Below are positions 20,535 to 33,755 of a stretch of 64,000 bases of DNA, in pieces. The stretch's first letter is position 1. Every line of letters begins with the position of its first letter. The notes beneath the pieces are model-generated. The model searched no databases. It saw only the letters and a program-made list of their open reading frames with translations, and was not told where the DNA came from. Where the stretch lies: positions 30,624,579 to 30,688,578 of the forward strand of contig CM055313.2 of the NCBI GenBank assembly GCA_029255685.2, given 5' to 3'. Made by a program: the position numbers and the translations under genes. The stretch is from Silene conica. Taxonomy: Eukaryota; Streptophyta; Magnoliopsida; Caryophyllales; Caryophyllaceae.

Positions 20535-23500
20535 AAGTGGTATCAGAGCGAACGATCCTCAGGCCTAAACCAAATGAATGATAATGAACGTAGGCAAGTC
20601 AAATAAAATGAACCCCGAGATGGAACTGATAGGAGCCCCAAAAAGGAACGGGATGAGTTAGGGGCCCCCTCACACCAAACCTGGGCCCTTTCTGTTCTGT
20701 CTCGGGAACCCAATGAGAGTAATTAAAGAGTGGGGTAGATGATATAGTGACCTAGTTATCTTGTACTAACGTTTTTGCAGGAGTAGGAATGAGGTAAGTT
20801 ATGATGTGAAATATGGTTGGTAATATATACTGCGAATCATGAGATTGACGTTGAATGTTGATTGAGATATACTATCTCTGGTATTGAGAACAAGAGTTTT
20901 GAATATGAGCTTTACTTGTATATGGTGATATGCATGCGGCTATATGATCCCCGAACCGTTAGGTAGAGATATAGTATAATGATATGTGGAATGAGTTGAT
21001 GAGCTATAACTACCTAAAAGGGTAGATGTGGGAGAGATATGATCATGATTGACTGGAATGGTTAGTAGAGCCAACTGTGCTATGTCGTTATAGGATGTGG
21101 AACCAAGTTAAGTCTTATGGGAAATGCTAGTAGACCGAACCGGTTTGACACTTCTTATTTGCATGCCTTATACTTTGCAAGAGTTTACTGATGGGCTAGC
21201 TGCTAGGCAAATGTGATCGGAATTTGAGATTTATGATTGTTATTATTTTACTAAATGCTTAAGCAATCCATGACTAGTGAAATGCGGAATGTGTTACCCC
21301 AGGCCATGAGTACCCTAGGGTTATCTGTTACATAGATCGTACATAAAGTATATATGGCAATTTCTTTTGTCACCCAATTAGTTTAGTAAAGAGTCATGTT
21401 TCTATAAGTGGCACCTTGGTGGTTTCTGGTATATATATATTTACATACTATTATGTTGTGATTGTCCGATGGTAGGAACTAATGCATTGTTCATACATGT
21501 ATAATTATTGAGTAATTTCGTGATGCTGCTTCTCAATTTCGCAATATTACCGTCTTGTAGATGACAATTTCAGTTGAAATAATGATGTTAAATTGGTACA
21601 ATGTGATTCCAACTTCGAAGGACATGTCAACATGTTTTAGAAAAATAATGGTCATATTTGAATGTGATAGTGTGAAGTGATTGTACGGGACGCAGATTTT
21701 GATAAATTTTCAGAATGTTACCTTGCTTGCGAGAGCTGCCCTTTAAAATATGTTCTCTATATGTGTATGACACTTTTTATGTAAGATAACCTTTTGAGTT
21801 AGTTTTCCAATGTCTTCGGTTTCATGTTAATAGGAGTTATAATTGAAAAAAATAAATACTTTAGTTGACAGTGGTCGGATTGTTATTGCATAGTTCCATT
21901 TTGACCCATTCGCATTTTCAAAATGACATGTCATGTAAGATCGTAACGAGCCACTATTTAATTGTGATTTACCGAATTTTCTGCTAAATTGTTGTAAAGA
22001 TTCTTGTCCAGACCGATTGAGTTGTAAAAACATGGTATCAAATAACTTCCTCTGTTTAGCTTATTCCCCACATTTTCTAAAAACTATAATCGCGCGCACG
22101 TTAGTTAAGCTGTTATTTGATTATGATGTTTGTAAGTTGTTGTATAGTGTTTAGTTGGTGAATTGTGAGATGTGTAAGTTCATATAAAAGCTTAGTCAAA
22201 TGTGAATTATGTGATGTATTAGTAACATGAATATGCACCTTATTACATAATAACGTAAATTTTGCTTACTTCTATACAAATGTTTTCAATTATAGTGATG
22301 TTTTTTTTTCCTGGTGACATGACCTCAAATTAAAAGACGTGATGTTCGTACGTGATGTTAAAATCATATTTATCAGAAAAGAGTCGTGACGAGTAGTAGA
22401 AGAAATTTGACTGGTAAACTTATTAACATGATATAACAACCTAAGTGTTATACACGATTCTGATTATTTTGAACAATGTGAATCTTGTTGATGTTCTTTC
22501 GTATACTAATGGTTTATCTCTGTCTAGTTCCCTGCGATTTCTAATTTTCATAATCTCTTCAAGTATACTGGTATGCCATAAAGAGAATTGTATATTGCTA
22601 TATTTTAAAACCTGGTCATAATATATTGAATTATTAGTTGGTTGACATGCGAGTCACGGAAGTATTAGTCGTGTGAATTCATTTACTTTTATCGTTAAAA
22701 CTTCCGTAATTCATGAACCACAAGGACAATGTTTTAGTAAAGAAAAGACGGAATGTCCCCGTGTAGCTTTGTTTCGAATTTCAGCTTGTAAAATTGTCTT
22801 TTGACTTGAGTTTATAAATTGTCACAAATTACTGCCTTAAGGTTTCAAAAGTTTTAAAGTTGTATTTCAAAGTGATGATTATCCATGATGACGTTTGATC
22901 TTTTAATAATTATAGTAATTGTTGTAATATGACAAATTCTGTACTTACATGTTGATGAAAGCCTGCCCGAATGCTTAATTGTTGCGCATTATATAAATCC
23001 TTATTTTGCAAGACATGTATTTTATTAGTTTCATGATAAATGATGTAATGAGAGTGGACGGGAAGTGTATCTAAGTGATTTTGTTAACTTATTGATATCT
23101 GAGGATGTTAAACGATCATGTAAGTCTATGATTTGTGTATACTTTGTGAAATATGTCAATGTACCATGTTTCATTACGTTAATTAATTTTGCTCTATGTC
23201 TTTTCTAAAATATGATTTTACTTCTATAGTGTGACTAAGAACATGAAACATTTTGATTTGTCGAGTATGAACTATGAGCTTCTTGATTGATTACATAGTT
23301 GTAAATATATATATTTGTGATAAAATTTCAAAGGTATGTGAGTGTTAGCTACCCTGATTCTGCTTTACTCTTGGGATCGCTCGAGGTAATATATGTTTGC
23401 ATGACAATTGCTATGGGTTTCTTATGTGCACTTCTTTGAGTTGAAATTAGTAATTGTCCCTTTATTTTGATAGTTAATATTTCCTATTGATAAAATAACC

Positions 23501-24541
23501 CTTTTGTTTGTAAGATGGGTTGAGTCGTGAGACGGGTAAACTTTTGGTAATTGATTAGTTGTTTATGCATAATGGTTTTGTATTAGGTTGGTTTGGTATA
23601 GCGTCCAGATCCTTATTTAATGAACTGTGGAATTCTAAGTAAACATACAGGTATGTCAATGAACTTGGAGGGTAAGTACTATTGAGATTGAATTGATGAG
23701 ATTGAGTTACTCGTGAGTTTAGAACAAAGGCCATGGTTGGTTTTGTTTTGAGTTTGAGTATGCAGTTCAGTATCTTATTGAGTTGTCGTATTCTTTGACC
23801 TTGGCTCGTGGGTGAGTAGCTTAGAGTTTTACGCTCTAAGTGTTGAGCAGTTCTTCAAATGGAATATGTGATATCATTGATATTGAATTGGGAGGAAAAA
23901 TTGGTTATTGGCATTGAGTTATGAGTTGTTAGGCCGTTGTGCCATACTGTGTTTACGGTCCCGTGCGACCTTGGCTATTGAATTATATTCAGGGTTTGAA
24001 ATTGATATTGATATGGAAGTATTGATTGGTGGTTTTATTCCGCCAGTTCCCCCACCCCTTTTTCCTTGGTCTTGGGTTCGACGAGGAGAATACGATACTT
24101 GGTCCCTTGGACCAAGACTTTATGAGATAACGTAATGAGTAAGGAAGGCTTTTGAGCTAGAATTTTTATGGGGTTACGGGGACGTAACCATGTTTTAAGG
24201 AGGATGGGATTGTGAAATCTTAACGATTTTGATAAGGCTAGTCGTTATGATCTGGCTAATTGGTGTGTTGTGATTGTTCGTATATACTTGGTAATCTTGA
24301 TTACTTATGTTATGCATTTTATTGTGATTCGTGAAGTACCCTTTAACTTAGTTATACGTTAAACTTAGTACCCTTTAACAAAGTTTTCTTAAGGAGGGTA
24401 GAATGTGACAATTCGCGTTTAAAGATACTTTTATTAGTTCCTAACGTATATGACTTGTGTGTTCGTTACATGCTAATTGATCAGTTTTGTGACCTTGGGA
24501 TGGTGAACTTCGGGACGAAGTTCGTTTTAAGGAGGGAAGAC
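20535..24541 (+). other. LARD internal region, non-coding
   Basis: TGGTATCAGAGC (20538-20549) matches the 3' end of plant initiator tRNA-Met and is the primer-binding site. No frame longer than about 75 codons and no gag, RT, RNase H or integrase motif was found in either strand. The last 25 bases (TTTTAAGGAGGGAAGAC) form the polypurine tract. Two similar purine motifs lie upstream at about 24195 and 24387. Confidence 0.8.
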
Positions 24542-25799
24542 TGTAATACTCCGTATTTTGCTATGTCTTTGTTGGAAACTAAGTTCCCTTATATTATACT
24601 CAAATCTAATGTGAGTTTAATTTATTTAAGTTTAGTCATAAAACTTAATTAGATCTTATGCATGCATGATGATATCATAAGATTTAGTAGTCCTTACATT
24701 GCTTTTAGAAGGTTTATACTCAATAATCACCTATTATTTGAGTCTTCAATCCACCGAAATTACCCTTAAACGATCTAAAAAAAATCATCTCCTAAAGGTG
24801 CGTATCAAGGACCCGATCTCAAACCAACACAATTTTGTTACTAGAAAAATGTATTAGTTAACTAGAGATAATAATAATATTACTCTTAATATTATTAATA
24901 TGGAAATAATAACTTTCTTAGTAAAAACTATTTACTAAAGAAAATATGAGAATAAGGTTTGTAGTATGTTTTGTGTTAGCACCAAAAGACTTAGCCAAAA
25001 ACTTGCACAAATGAGGTGTGTGTGTGTGCATTATATAGAGCAAAAATGAGTTCATTTGCTTGCATGTTGGCCGGCTTCTTCAAGCCTTTTTTAAGGCCAA
25101 TGCATGGCTTACTATTTCTTACATAAAGCATGCAAGATACCTTACACCCCTATTGTGTAAGATGCACACAATCAATTCATTCATTCAAACACACAACCTA
25201 CATACATACATACTAATACACGGTTGAAATGGGGTTATTTTAGACCCCATTTTATCTTTGTCAATTGTGTTAATTTGTAACATGTCACACATGTTTCATA
25301 ACACATGACCCAATTTGTTAATTATGCAATTTTAACTATTAAAATTCATAATTTACAAATTTATTACATTTAAATAATTTACACTAATAATTTCGAAATT
25401 GTTATTGTACAAAAATGTAATGTCATAATTTAATTGCAACTCTTTGTAATTTTATGATCAACCGTGTTCATTCTCAATTTAATCGTTTCCCAAACGAATA
25501 AATAAAACCGAGTATTAAAACGATTTTATTACTTTGACTTTTATTATTATAATCCTATTATAAAAATATTCGCTATATAAAATTATTTCCAAAATTTCTA
25601 GTCATTAATTATTTTGTATCCAATACAATATTAATTAATTATCCCATTGAGACGGAATTCCCTAAAGATATGACCTTAAGGGATCAACTGATCACCACCA
25701 TCATATGACGATAATGTCAAATTCTAGACAGCCAATCATTATCGGTAAATGTTGATCAGTCGACTTTAAAAAAGTAACCACTAGTACAAAAACACCCTA

Positions 25800-26250
25800 T
25801 TGCATCCGTTCTATAAGACTTATTGCGTCGGTTCTTGGTTGACGTTTTTGGAGGTGACGTTTATTGAAACGTCGGTTCTAAAACTGACGCAAAAAACAGA
25901 CATTTGCATCAGTTCTTAGTATACAACTGATGCATTTGATATATCATTTGCATCAGTTCTTAGTAAACAACTGATGCATTTGCTATAAGAACCGACGCAA
26001 ATAGCTTAGTTTTTGCATCAGTTTTCCAGTAACGGATGCTTTTTCGCTTAGCTTTTGCATCAGTTTCCCGACAACTGATGCAATTAGTACCTTAATTTCG
26101 CGCAAAATTGAATAGTATATGCGTCGGTTATTATAGGAACTGACTCTTTTCCTCTATTTTTTTGCATCATTTCTTTTCAAAACCGATGCAATAACTAATT
26201 ACTATTTGCGTCATTTCTTGTAAGAACTGATGTATTTTATTTTTATGTTT
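25800..26250. repeat. CACTA subterminal repeats, left
   Basis: About ten short units of the type TTGCATCAGTT and AACTGATGCA in both directions. A matching zone at the right end is 29350-29640. In characterised CACTA elements such motifs bind the transposase. Confidence 0.8.
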
Positions 26251-26453
26251 TTTAAAAAAAATCCGCTACCGAAATTTCGGCAGCACCTTCCTATAAAGTT
26301 GATATCCAAAACACCAGAAATTTAAAACCACCTGCATTAAAATATCCAACCAAAGGACGTTACATTTCCTTCGAACCAACAACATTCATTCCAAATCCAA
26401 TCCAACAAAACAACAAACGTTTCCAACTAAAGTCATAGTGATACCAAGTTAAT

Positions 26454-26753
26454 CTATTTTGAATATTGTAGATTATCTAAACATTTGTTAACCCAAACTT
26501 CTCTAACCACATTGAGATCGACCATTGACACCGATGTAGTAGCAATTTTCTGCATTTTCAAAATAAATATTATATTAGTAATATATAATAAATGTAATGA
26601 AGAATGATATATAATTGACAATGAAAAGCTAAGGCAAGATTGAATTACCTCTTCAAACTCTACCTCCGCAGATTTACAATGATAGAAGGTTATGTCATAC
26701 ATCCATTTCATGACATAATAACCACACTCATAATCCCTGGTTGTTGCGGACAC
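26454..26753 (-). pseudogene. Ulp1-type (C48) cysteine protease remnant of the CACTA element
   Basis: The phrase YECGYYVMKWM matches the region around the catalytic cysteine of Ulp1-like proteases, which CACTA elements often carry. A donor after FEE (26649/26648 on the minus strand, GAAGAG then GTAATT) and an acceptor at 26550 (TGCAG) join this to a last exon ending in NVVREVWVNKC ... YSK and a stop at 26454, so the end of the gene is spliced. Upstream of the cysteine, CGCAACAACCAGGG in another frame fits the expected PQQPG, so there is a one-base frame break right before YECG. The His and Asp parts of the catalytic domain were not found. Confidence 0.6.
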
Positions 26754-27277
26754 TAAAATGTTTATATTGTCCCTATTTGACTTCGATGGTCATCAAATGT
26801 CAATTTTGACCATTAAATACTCCAAATATATGAAGATACAAAGTAAAATCAGACATGTTTGATTTATCAAAATAAATAATTTTATATTAATATCTAGTTG
26901 GAATCACTATATATATAAATGACACAATTTTAAGATGGTTAAAAGTATAAAAGGTCAAATGGCATGTTATCTTACTCGATGGCAAGTGGATGAGCGAATA
27001 TAAAGGAACCTGCATCCTTTTAGACGAATGTTCCGTCTTTTTGAAGTGAGTTTCCATCAATAACAAGAAATCCAATGAATTGGTGTAAATGAAAAAAAGG
27101 AACATGCTAATCTAACCGAAAAGAATCATTTTTACAAGTTCTGTGGACTATACTGATAGAATATCGGTTTTTCAAACACCAAAGTCTAATAGGGACCATA
27201 TAAAAGGGACGGGGGATGATTTAGTTAAGTAATAGAACAGGAAAAGATTTCGCACAGACACAAGACCACGAGCTTAC

Positions 27278-28856
27278 CGGTCTTACTAGTAAACCTAGAA
27301 AATTAAGATCCGGCCTTTCCCTCTCAATTCTACGAGCAGAGTGATTATATCTGCAAGAATCCCCATACTTGCACCCACCAGCTGTTTGGAAATACTGTAA
27401 AAGATAACAACAACAAATGTATGATCTTAATGATATAAGAATAGTATAGAAAACGAGTGTGAAACAAACATCTATCTACGCAACAATCCATTACATAGAA
27501 CAAACCAAACCCACACACTACAATATTACATCCATATCAGGTACAAAACATTTCAATCATTCATCCCACAGAAAGTGGGAAGTAAAAGATTAACACATAG
27601 CAGTAGAGAAGAAGAGAAATACTAAGAAAGGTTCATGGAAAAGCTGAAATAAATAATAGATTCACTTAATAAAGACATGTAATCACTTCTTAAATAGCCA
27701 ACCTAAAAGCAAACTTCAAAAAAATTTCTCTGCATCCTTCATCTTGAATCATAAAGACCAAAAAACCTCTCTAAGACTAGTAATGTCGAGTCTATAAATT
27801 GGGAAGACAAAACTCAAACTTCCTCAGGTAAGATGAAGGTTATATGGGGTAAGAATTTGAAGCTCCACGTTAAATTTCAATCTCAAAAACTTCAAAAGTT
27901 CGTCTTCTGCAATACTCCTTGAAAGCAAAGAACAAAATTGACAATGTCACTACAATCATTTTTAAAACACCATGCACAGTTCACAAATCCCCTCTTCAAT
28001 TTACATTCCATTCTCTTACACAGAAAAAACTTTCCAATTCATAAAGAACCACATAATTACTTCTGTAACCATTGACATAAAGGCATAACGAGAATGATGT
28101 AATTATCACATTTAGGATTCAGAAATTTCCGTCTGTTATTTGCTGATCCTAGTCATAATCATAATTTCTCGGAATTTAGAAGCCAGAGGCCTGAGGGACA
28201 GTGGAGGTCAAAAGAGCATCTCCTTAATCAAACACAAACCAAAGTATAAACAAAACATCCATGCAACTCACACCCAAAACAAAGTTCAGTAAAATAATTC
28301 CTTAGTAAGTAGGTAGACTAATAACCTTGCATTCAATCTTCCTAGCATCACCAACCAATCCAACGCGCTCTTGAAATCCTTTCTCATTGTCCCCAACAGC
28401 CTATAAAATGGAACAAAAACATAATTAAGTCCGCATAATCTTGAACAGCAATACACGATCATTAAAACTCAAGTTCAACTTAATGTGAAATACCTGAAAT
28501 CCCCTTGGTGGGTGATTGAACCGACAATTTGGCCCAAACTTACAAAACCCAGTCTTGATATAATAAGAGCAATCAGCAGCATTAGGCCTCAAAGGGTAAA
28601 CATGGTTCCCATGTTCTTCCTCTCTGTTCTCTTCCTCGTACTTGTTGTACCCATCACTCCCATTGTTCCCCAACCCTACCCTCTCAAACTGTTCAACAAG
28701 AGCACTTTCCTCTCCAGCCACATCAATGTCACCATCACGAAACTCGTCACCATCACCCCTGCCTTCAACCTCCCAAGGCTATAGGCCTGAAACCGGGCTC
28801 TGCTCCTTAGCTTCGAAACTGCTCTCGCTTGTTAACACTTTACTCGTTCCATACAT
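27278..28856 (-). pseudogene. Captured exons of a CCCH zinc-finger protein gene, introns retained
   Basis: Three exons can be read on the minus strand with matching splice sites and phase. Exon 1 is 28856-28494, ending GGATTTCAG then GTATTT. Exon 2 is 28400-28326 (25 codons, RKIECK at its end). Exon 3 is 27394-27278 (39 codons, TTACAG acceptor, CCGGTAAGC donor). They give two C-x8-C-x5-C-x3-H fingers: [20 protein letters not shown] in exon 1, and one split over exons 2 and 3 (ECK, then YFQTAGGCKYGDSCRYNH). The tail LNFLGLLVRP is typical of the spacer in plant multi-CCCH nucleic-acid-binding proteins. An in-frame TAG lies in exon 1 just before PWEVEG, and later exons are absent. Retained introns show capture from DNA. 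A truncated product could start at Met 28721. Confidence 0.8.
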
Positions 28857-29720
28857 TCCACCCTCTCCTTAGGAATGGGGCAAAGAAAATCTGAAGTCTT
28901 ACATAACATATATATATACTACTACATCTTAAAGAACTTAGTAGGAGGGATTCGGACAAGGTAAGGCTAGCTAGACCTAAAAATACTTACTCTACAGCAC
29001 ATCAATTACCAATAACAACAACAATTTAGTCACTAAAACAAGAAATTAAAGCCAAAATTCACAGAAAACTAAGGAATAAGAGCAAGGGTTCGTTAATCGG
29101 CGAAAACTAAGGAATAAAACTTACATTAATTGGCGAAAAAGCTTGCAACTGATGAATTGAAGTTGAAATTGAAGTTGAAGAAGCACGAAGTGACGAAGTT
29201 GATGAAGATAAACGAACTGAGCGAACTGACGAACTAAGGAATAAGAGCAAGGGTTCGTTTCTTTTGATTATGGAAGAGAACAGTAGATTGCATATTCGAA
29301 TTCTTATTTGCCCTAATATAAAACTCGTAGTTGATTTTTTTTTTTTTAATTTATAGTAAATACGTCAGTTTTAATGTGAAACTGAAGCAACTTCTCAAAT
29401 GTAAATACGTCGGTTCTGTTAAATAACTGATGCAAATATAAATTGTTAGTCAAATGCATCAGTTCGGAGAACAACCGACGCAAATTTACTCACTCAAATG
29501 CATCAGTTCCTTCTTAAGAACTGACGCAAATACCTTTTCTATATTGTAAAATTGGATTCCCGCCCAAAATAAGTACTATTTGCTTCAGTTCTATTAGAAC
29601 CGACGTAAATCCCTTGACGCAATAGGGGATTTTTGTACTAGTGAACACTCCCAGTTGTGTTTCATTCAAATGAGTTTTAATTACGTCAACACACTATTGT
29701 CGAGGATATTTCCTCCAACA

Positions 29721-32700
29721 ATCTCCCACTTGTCCGAGACAAGTGTGTGTCACCAATTCTCTTGCCCTATTACTATCTCCCACTCAATGCATGACATCCT
29801 CTCAGGTCGTGCCGGCAATTGATTAAAATCTAGAGTGGTTTATCTCGATCTGGAGTCATAACTACTGACCGGAATTATCTACAATAGATACTTTCCGAGC
29901 GTGGCCACGCATTTCTAGTTATTATTCTCCTCGAGTGGCCTAGAGCTATTTCTCAACCCTGAAAGGGATGGACAATTCCCAATCGACTCATTCCTTCCGG
30001 CTGGCCACAGCCCATCATAACCCAAAATATGTCCTTATAAACCCCAGTTACGAAGGTGTTAGGACATAAATCAAAGTTAACCTGAAAACTGTGCCACCTC
30101 TGAGAACAGTCATTAGTCCAAGAACTGACTCATGTGAAACACGATAGATGCTCCCGCCACGACCAGGCAGTCTTTTAATAAGAGTACGCCAGAGCTCTAT
30201 CAGCGGTCATTAGCCCGGCAAATGTATCTTAACATGTCTATGCCTAGGTGATCGATTAGTCATCTCGTATGACTCTATGGCAATTGAACTCGCCATCAAT
30301 CGCATCACACATCCGATTGCATTGAGATGTCACCTCACTTAAGCAACTAGGGGCGAGGTCATGATAATTCAATTCACTTTAATGGGGTTCAATATGGTCT
30401 CACCATCCCATTTGAATTTTACTTGACCTTTCGTGAGTTTTAAATAACTCAAACAATTAGTGGATTACACCATCTAAGTGGTCAACCTTTGAACACCATT
30501 TAATTTACAATCAGCTTTAGGGTCTCTCGTTTGTATCCCTTAAAATTGTAATTATCTTCATTTTGAGTAAACCAGGTTTACCACGGTTCGTGCGAGCGTT
30601 CACTTTGCGGATCATATCCATACATTGATCTTTCATCTGAAAGAGACAAGTCATTCTCATGACTAGCGAATAAGATTATGTGCATTGTGTAACTCCCAGC
30701 CACAACAATGCCTTTACATAATTTGTGAACTTATACATTTTGTAGAATCTTGTGATGACCATGTAGTTAAAATACAAGTCATTGAGATGCATAGTCAATG
30801 AATATAAGCCAAAGATTATCATAAATATTTGCTTGGTATCTTGGAACTTGAGTCGTTGCAAACCTTTTATCATACGACTAAGTTATCTTCCAAAATCTTG
30901 AATTTGTCTTTCATCTTCATTGCAGAATACTTTGACAATTTGATCAAGGTTTAATCTTTGGTTTAATACAAGCTCAACAGGCTATCCTGTCGGCGGTGTG
31001 CATCCAGCTTTACACGATTATACTAATGGCGGAAACATTAGCGAATTTAAACGTGTAAACTATAGTACTTAAGGTTCGATAAATTTCCATGATCTCATCA
31101 TGTTTATACTATCTTCATCTCTATGAACAACCTTAATACTTTACAACCAAGATGTCTTTTACAATCTCAACCAAACATCCTATGTTCAATTAGATCTAAT
31201 TCATATCAATATGTCATCTAGAATCAAAACTCGTATACTTTTCATAAGTATCAATGCCTCGTTCCAAACGAGCAATGAGTTGTTTTAGATAACGTTTTAC
31301 TCCCACTAAACTCTTGTTCTTGCCTGATTCTGAAGATCCCGAAGTCATACCCATGACTCAATAGCTTCAAATCCTAGAGCGAGAACTCCCACTGAACTTT
31401 ACATTTATCCGTAAATCATAAAGCTCCCACTTAATTCAATGTTCCTTAACATTTAATGAATTGAAATGGTTGGGACTTAACCATTTGTGCTAATAGTCAC
31501 ATCCTTTTCAAATACCCTTTTGAAAAACGGTTACTGAGTTTACTGAATTCATTCTCAATGAATTACCTTACTACTTTCAACAAAGTTACCCTTAACTTTG
31601 CAGACTGCTGACATCCACATGTCAACATATGCTTCTCCCAGTAAATCTCATTTATTAGCATGTATGTCTTATAAATTTCATGGTCTTTAGAATTTGCATT
31701 GACACATTTAGATCACCATCTAAATCCAAGAACCCTTTCTTGAGTCTTTGCAAAATCTTTTGAATAATTTTCTTCGAGTGTCCTCCCGTAGTTTCTATAA
31801 GAGTCTTTTCTTATGGTATATAATTTTTTTGTGTGTGGGAACTTTCAGTTCCCCACATTTATCTTATCTTGTACTGTACGAGGACTCTATCATGGATCTT
31901 ATCCATGTATAGAATTTTTCCTTACAAACTTCAAGAATTTATTCTTGAAGTATCCCCCAGGGCCGGGGCCGTTGGGATATAAGGCGTAGATTTTTACCAA
32001 ACCGTAGATCTTATCCACAACCTTTGGGTTTATCCACAACTTTTGGGATGATAAGGCTTAGAATCTTATCCACAGCCTAATCAACCTTTTACAACCATAA
32101 GGTGTAGATTTTCTAAATCGTAGATCCTATCCACAACTTAATCTCTTACACAACCAAAACACAATAAATCCTACTATTCACTAATAGATCATATCCATTG
32201 TGCTAATCAAAATCATATGCTATTTGTGGCTTTTCAAATTTCTCCCACTCTATCTTTGTAATAATAATCCCATTTTATCACCAAAGATAGCTACTAAGGC
32301 CACAAGCAATGACTTTGATGTTGGTTTGTGTATCCTTATGATTTATTACAGCAAATATTCAATTTAAAGCTTAGATAGTTTTGGATGGTTGATAACTTTT
32401 CTTCATAATTGAGTTTTAAACTTAATTTTGGTTTTGATTTGATTTGAATTGGGTATCCTATACCTATTCGGTTTCACAATCAATTCTATTTTATGTTAAA
32501 GATTTGCAAGTGTTCAACTAAACATGAACATAATAATAAAACCGATAGTGACTTGGGTTGAAAACCAAGTCACTACATTATCCAAAATACAACAAATTGT
32601 TCAAGGATTACCCTTTCCTTGTCCAACAAGGAAATAAAACATAGGTTCTAGATTGTTCATACAACACTTGAAATACCAGCAAAATAAGAGAAAAACAAAG

Positions 32701-32846
32701 CTCCTTGATCATCCCGAGTGGAGCTACTCTTAGTTCCTTTGATCCATCAAGCTTGCTTCTCCTTTCCCTTATCTTTGCTTTCATGCCCTAATTCATGTAA
32801 GAAGAGCATTCTTATCACAACTTGTATCATAATACATAAGTTGAGA
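29721..32846 (-). other. Gag-only element, non-coding region 3' of gag
   Basis: 3.1 kb where pol would be expected. It is AT-rich, with many CTCCCACT phrases on the plus strand. No RT, RNase H or integrase motif was seen in any frame. Confidence 0.7.
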
Positions 32847-33755
32847 TTAACATAAAATTGGGATAGTTATCGTACCAACTGGAAGAATTTTCCCAGCTTT
32901 GAGATCGCTGAGATACTTGGAACAGTTCCTCTTCCAATGTCCCTTGCCATTGCAATAAAAGCATTTGGCCCCTTGATGAGGGCTCTTCTTGGAATTGGAG
33001 GTGCTTGCCTCAGAAGACACTTTCTTTGAACCTTTGGAAGGTTGCTTCCCCTTTGCCTTACCCTTCCTTTTGAACTTTCCTTTGCTCTTAACATTAATGT
33101 TGAGCACATCCTTAGGGGCACTAACATTTAGGCCCATATCCCTTTCAGCTTGCACGATCATATTGTGCAATTCATCGAGAAAGATGTCTTGGTTCCTCAT
33201 GTTGAAATTCACCCGGAATTGCACATAAGTTTTCACCTTAGACAAGGAGTGGAGGATTCTGTCAATCACAAGTTCCTTAGGAATGTCCACTTGATTCATC
33301 CTTAAGGTTTCCACATGCTCAATTAACTTGAGCACATGTGGGCTAGCCTTTTGCCCCTCCTTAAGGTTGAGATCAAAGAAGGCCGATGCCGCCTCATATT
33401 GGACAATTCTCGAAGCCTTTGAGAACATAGTCACAAGCCTGGAGTAGATCTCATAGGCAGTGCCAATCTTTATGGCACTCCTTTGGAGTTCCGGCTCCAT
33501 CGAGAAGATCAAAACATTTTTGATTGCCGCAGACTCCTTCTGATAAGTATCATAGGGTCGTCTTGCTGCGGCGGTGGCATTCTCTGCAGGTTCAGGGGGT
33601 GATTCTTCAATGAGGAATTCGGTCTTACCGTCTCCCTCTGCCGCTAAAAATAGTTGGGCATCCCAATCGGCAAAGTTCGCCCCATTCTTTTCTAGCTTAC
33701 AACGATCCATGAAGGAACGTAACCATGAAGTGTTTGTACTAGTGGAAGTAGTCAT
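32847..33755 (-). CDS. gag: Copia-type Gag polyprotein (capsid/nucleocapsid)
   Basis: Forms the virus-like particle and binds element RNA. The protein has 302 residues. The N-terminus WLRSFMDRCKLEKNGANFADWDA and the central FFDLNLKEGQ ... HSLSKV belong to the UBN2-type gag domain of Ty1/copia elements. A basic Lys/Gly/Ser linker (about 222-262) precedes one zinc knuckle, CFYCNGKGHWKRNC (265-278). The frame is intact over the whole length and closes at ILPVGTITIPILC, just where a copia gag would continue into protease. A GGTACG donor-like site sits at that point. It is the only intact coding frame of this element, and conservation of gag alone fits a TR-GAG element. Confidence 0.9.
   Translation of the reverse strand: MTTSTSTNTSWLRSFMDRCKLEKNGANFADWDAQLFLAAEGDGKTEFLIEESPPEPAENATAAARRPYDTYQKESAAIKNVLIFSMEPELQRSAIKIGTAYEIYSRLVTMFSKASRIVQYEAASAFFDLNLKEGQKASPHVLKLIEHVETLRMNQVDIPKELVIDRILHSLSKVKTYVQFRVNFNMRNQDIFLDELHNMIVQAERDMGLNVSAPKDVLNINVKSKGKFKRKGKAKGKQPSKGSKKVSSEASTSNSKKSPHQGAKCFYCNGKGHWKRNCSKYLSDLKAGKILPVGTITIPILC

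Larger units (their letters stand above)
25779..29643 (-). mobile_element. CACTA (En/Spm) transposon carrying host gene exons
   Basis: 3865 bp with termini CACTAGTACAAAAA and TTTTTGTACTAGTG. The terminal inverted repeats extend about 27 bases (through CCCTATTGC). The 3-bp TSD AAC (25776-25778 and 29644-29646) matches the CACTA superfamily. Subterminal zones (about 25800-26250 and 29350-29640) are packed with inverted copies of GCATCAGTT / AACTGATGC and GCGTCGGTT / AACCGACGC. No transposase was found, so the element is non-autonomous. It carries a Ulp1-protease remnant and a CCCH zinc-finger gene piece, both on the minus strand. Confidence 0.93.
24570..29720 (-). repeat. 3' LTR of gag-only element, split by CACTA
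   Basis: Without the CACTA transposon (25779-29646 including one TSD) it is about 1283 bp and nearly identical to the right LTR at 36246-37535. On the minus strand the purine-rich ACAAGTGGGAGAT (29721-29733) immediately precedes it and is the polypurine tract. Confidence 0.85.
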
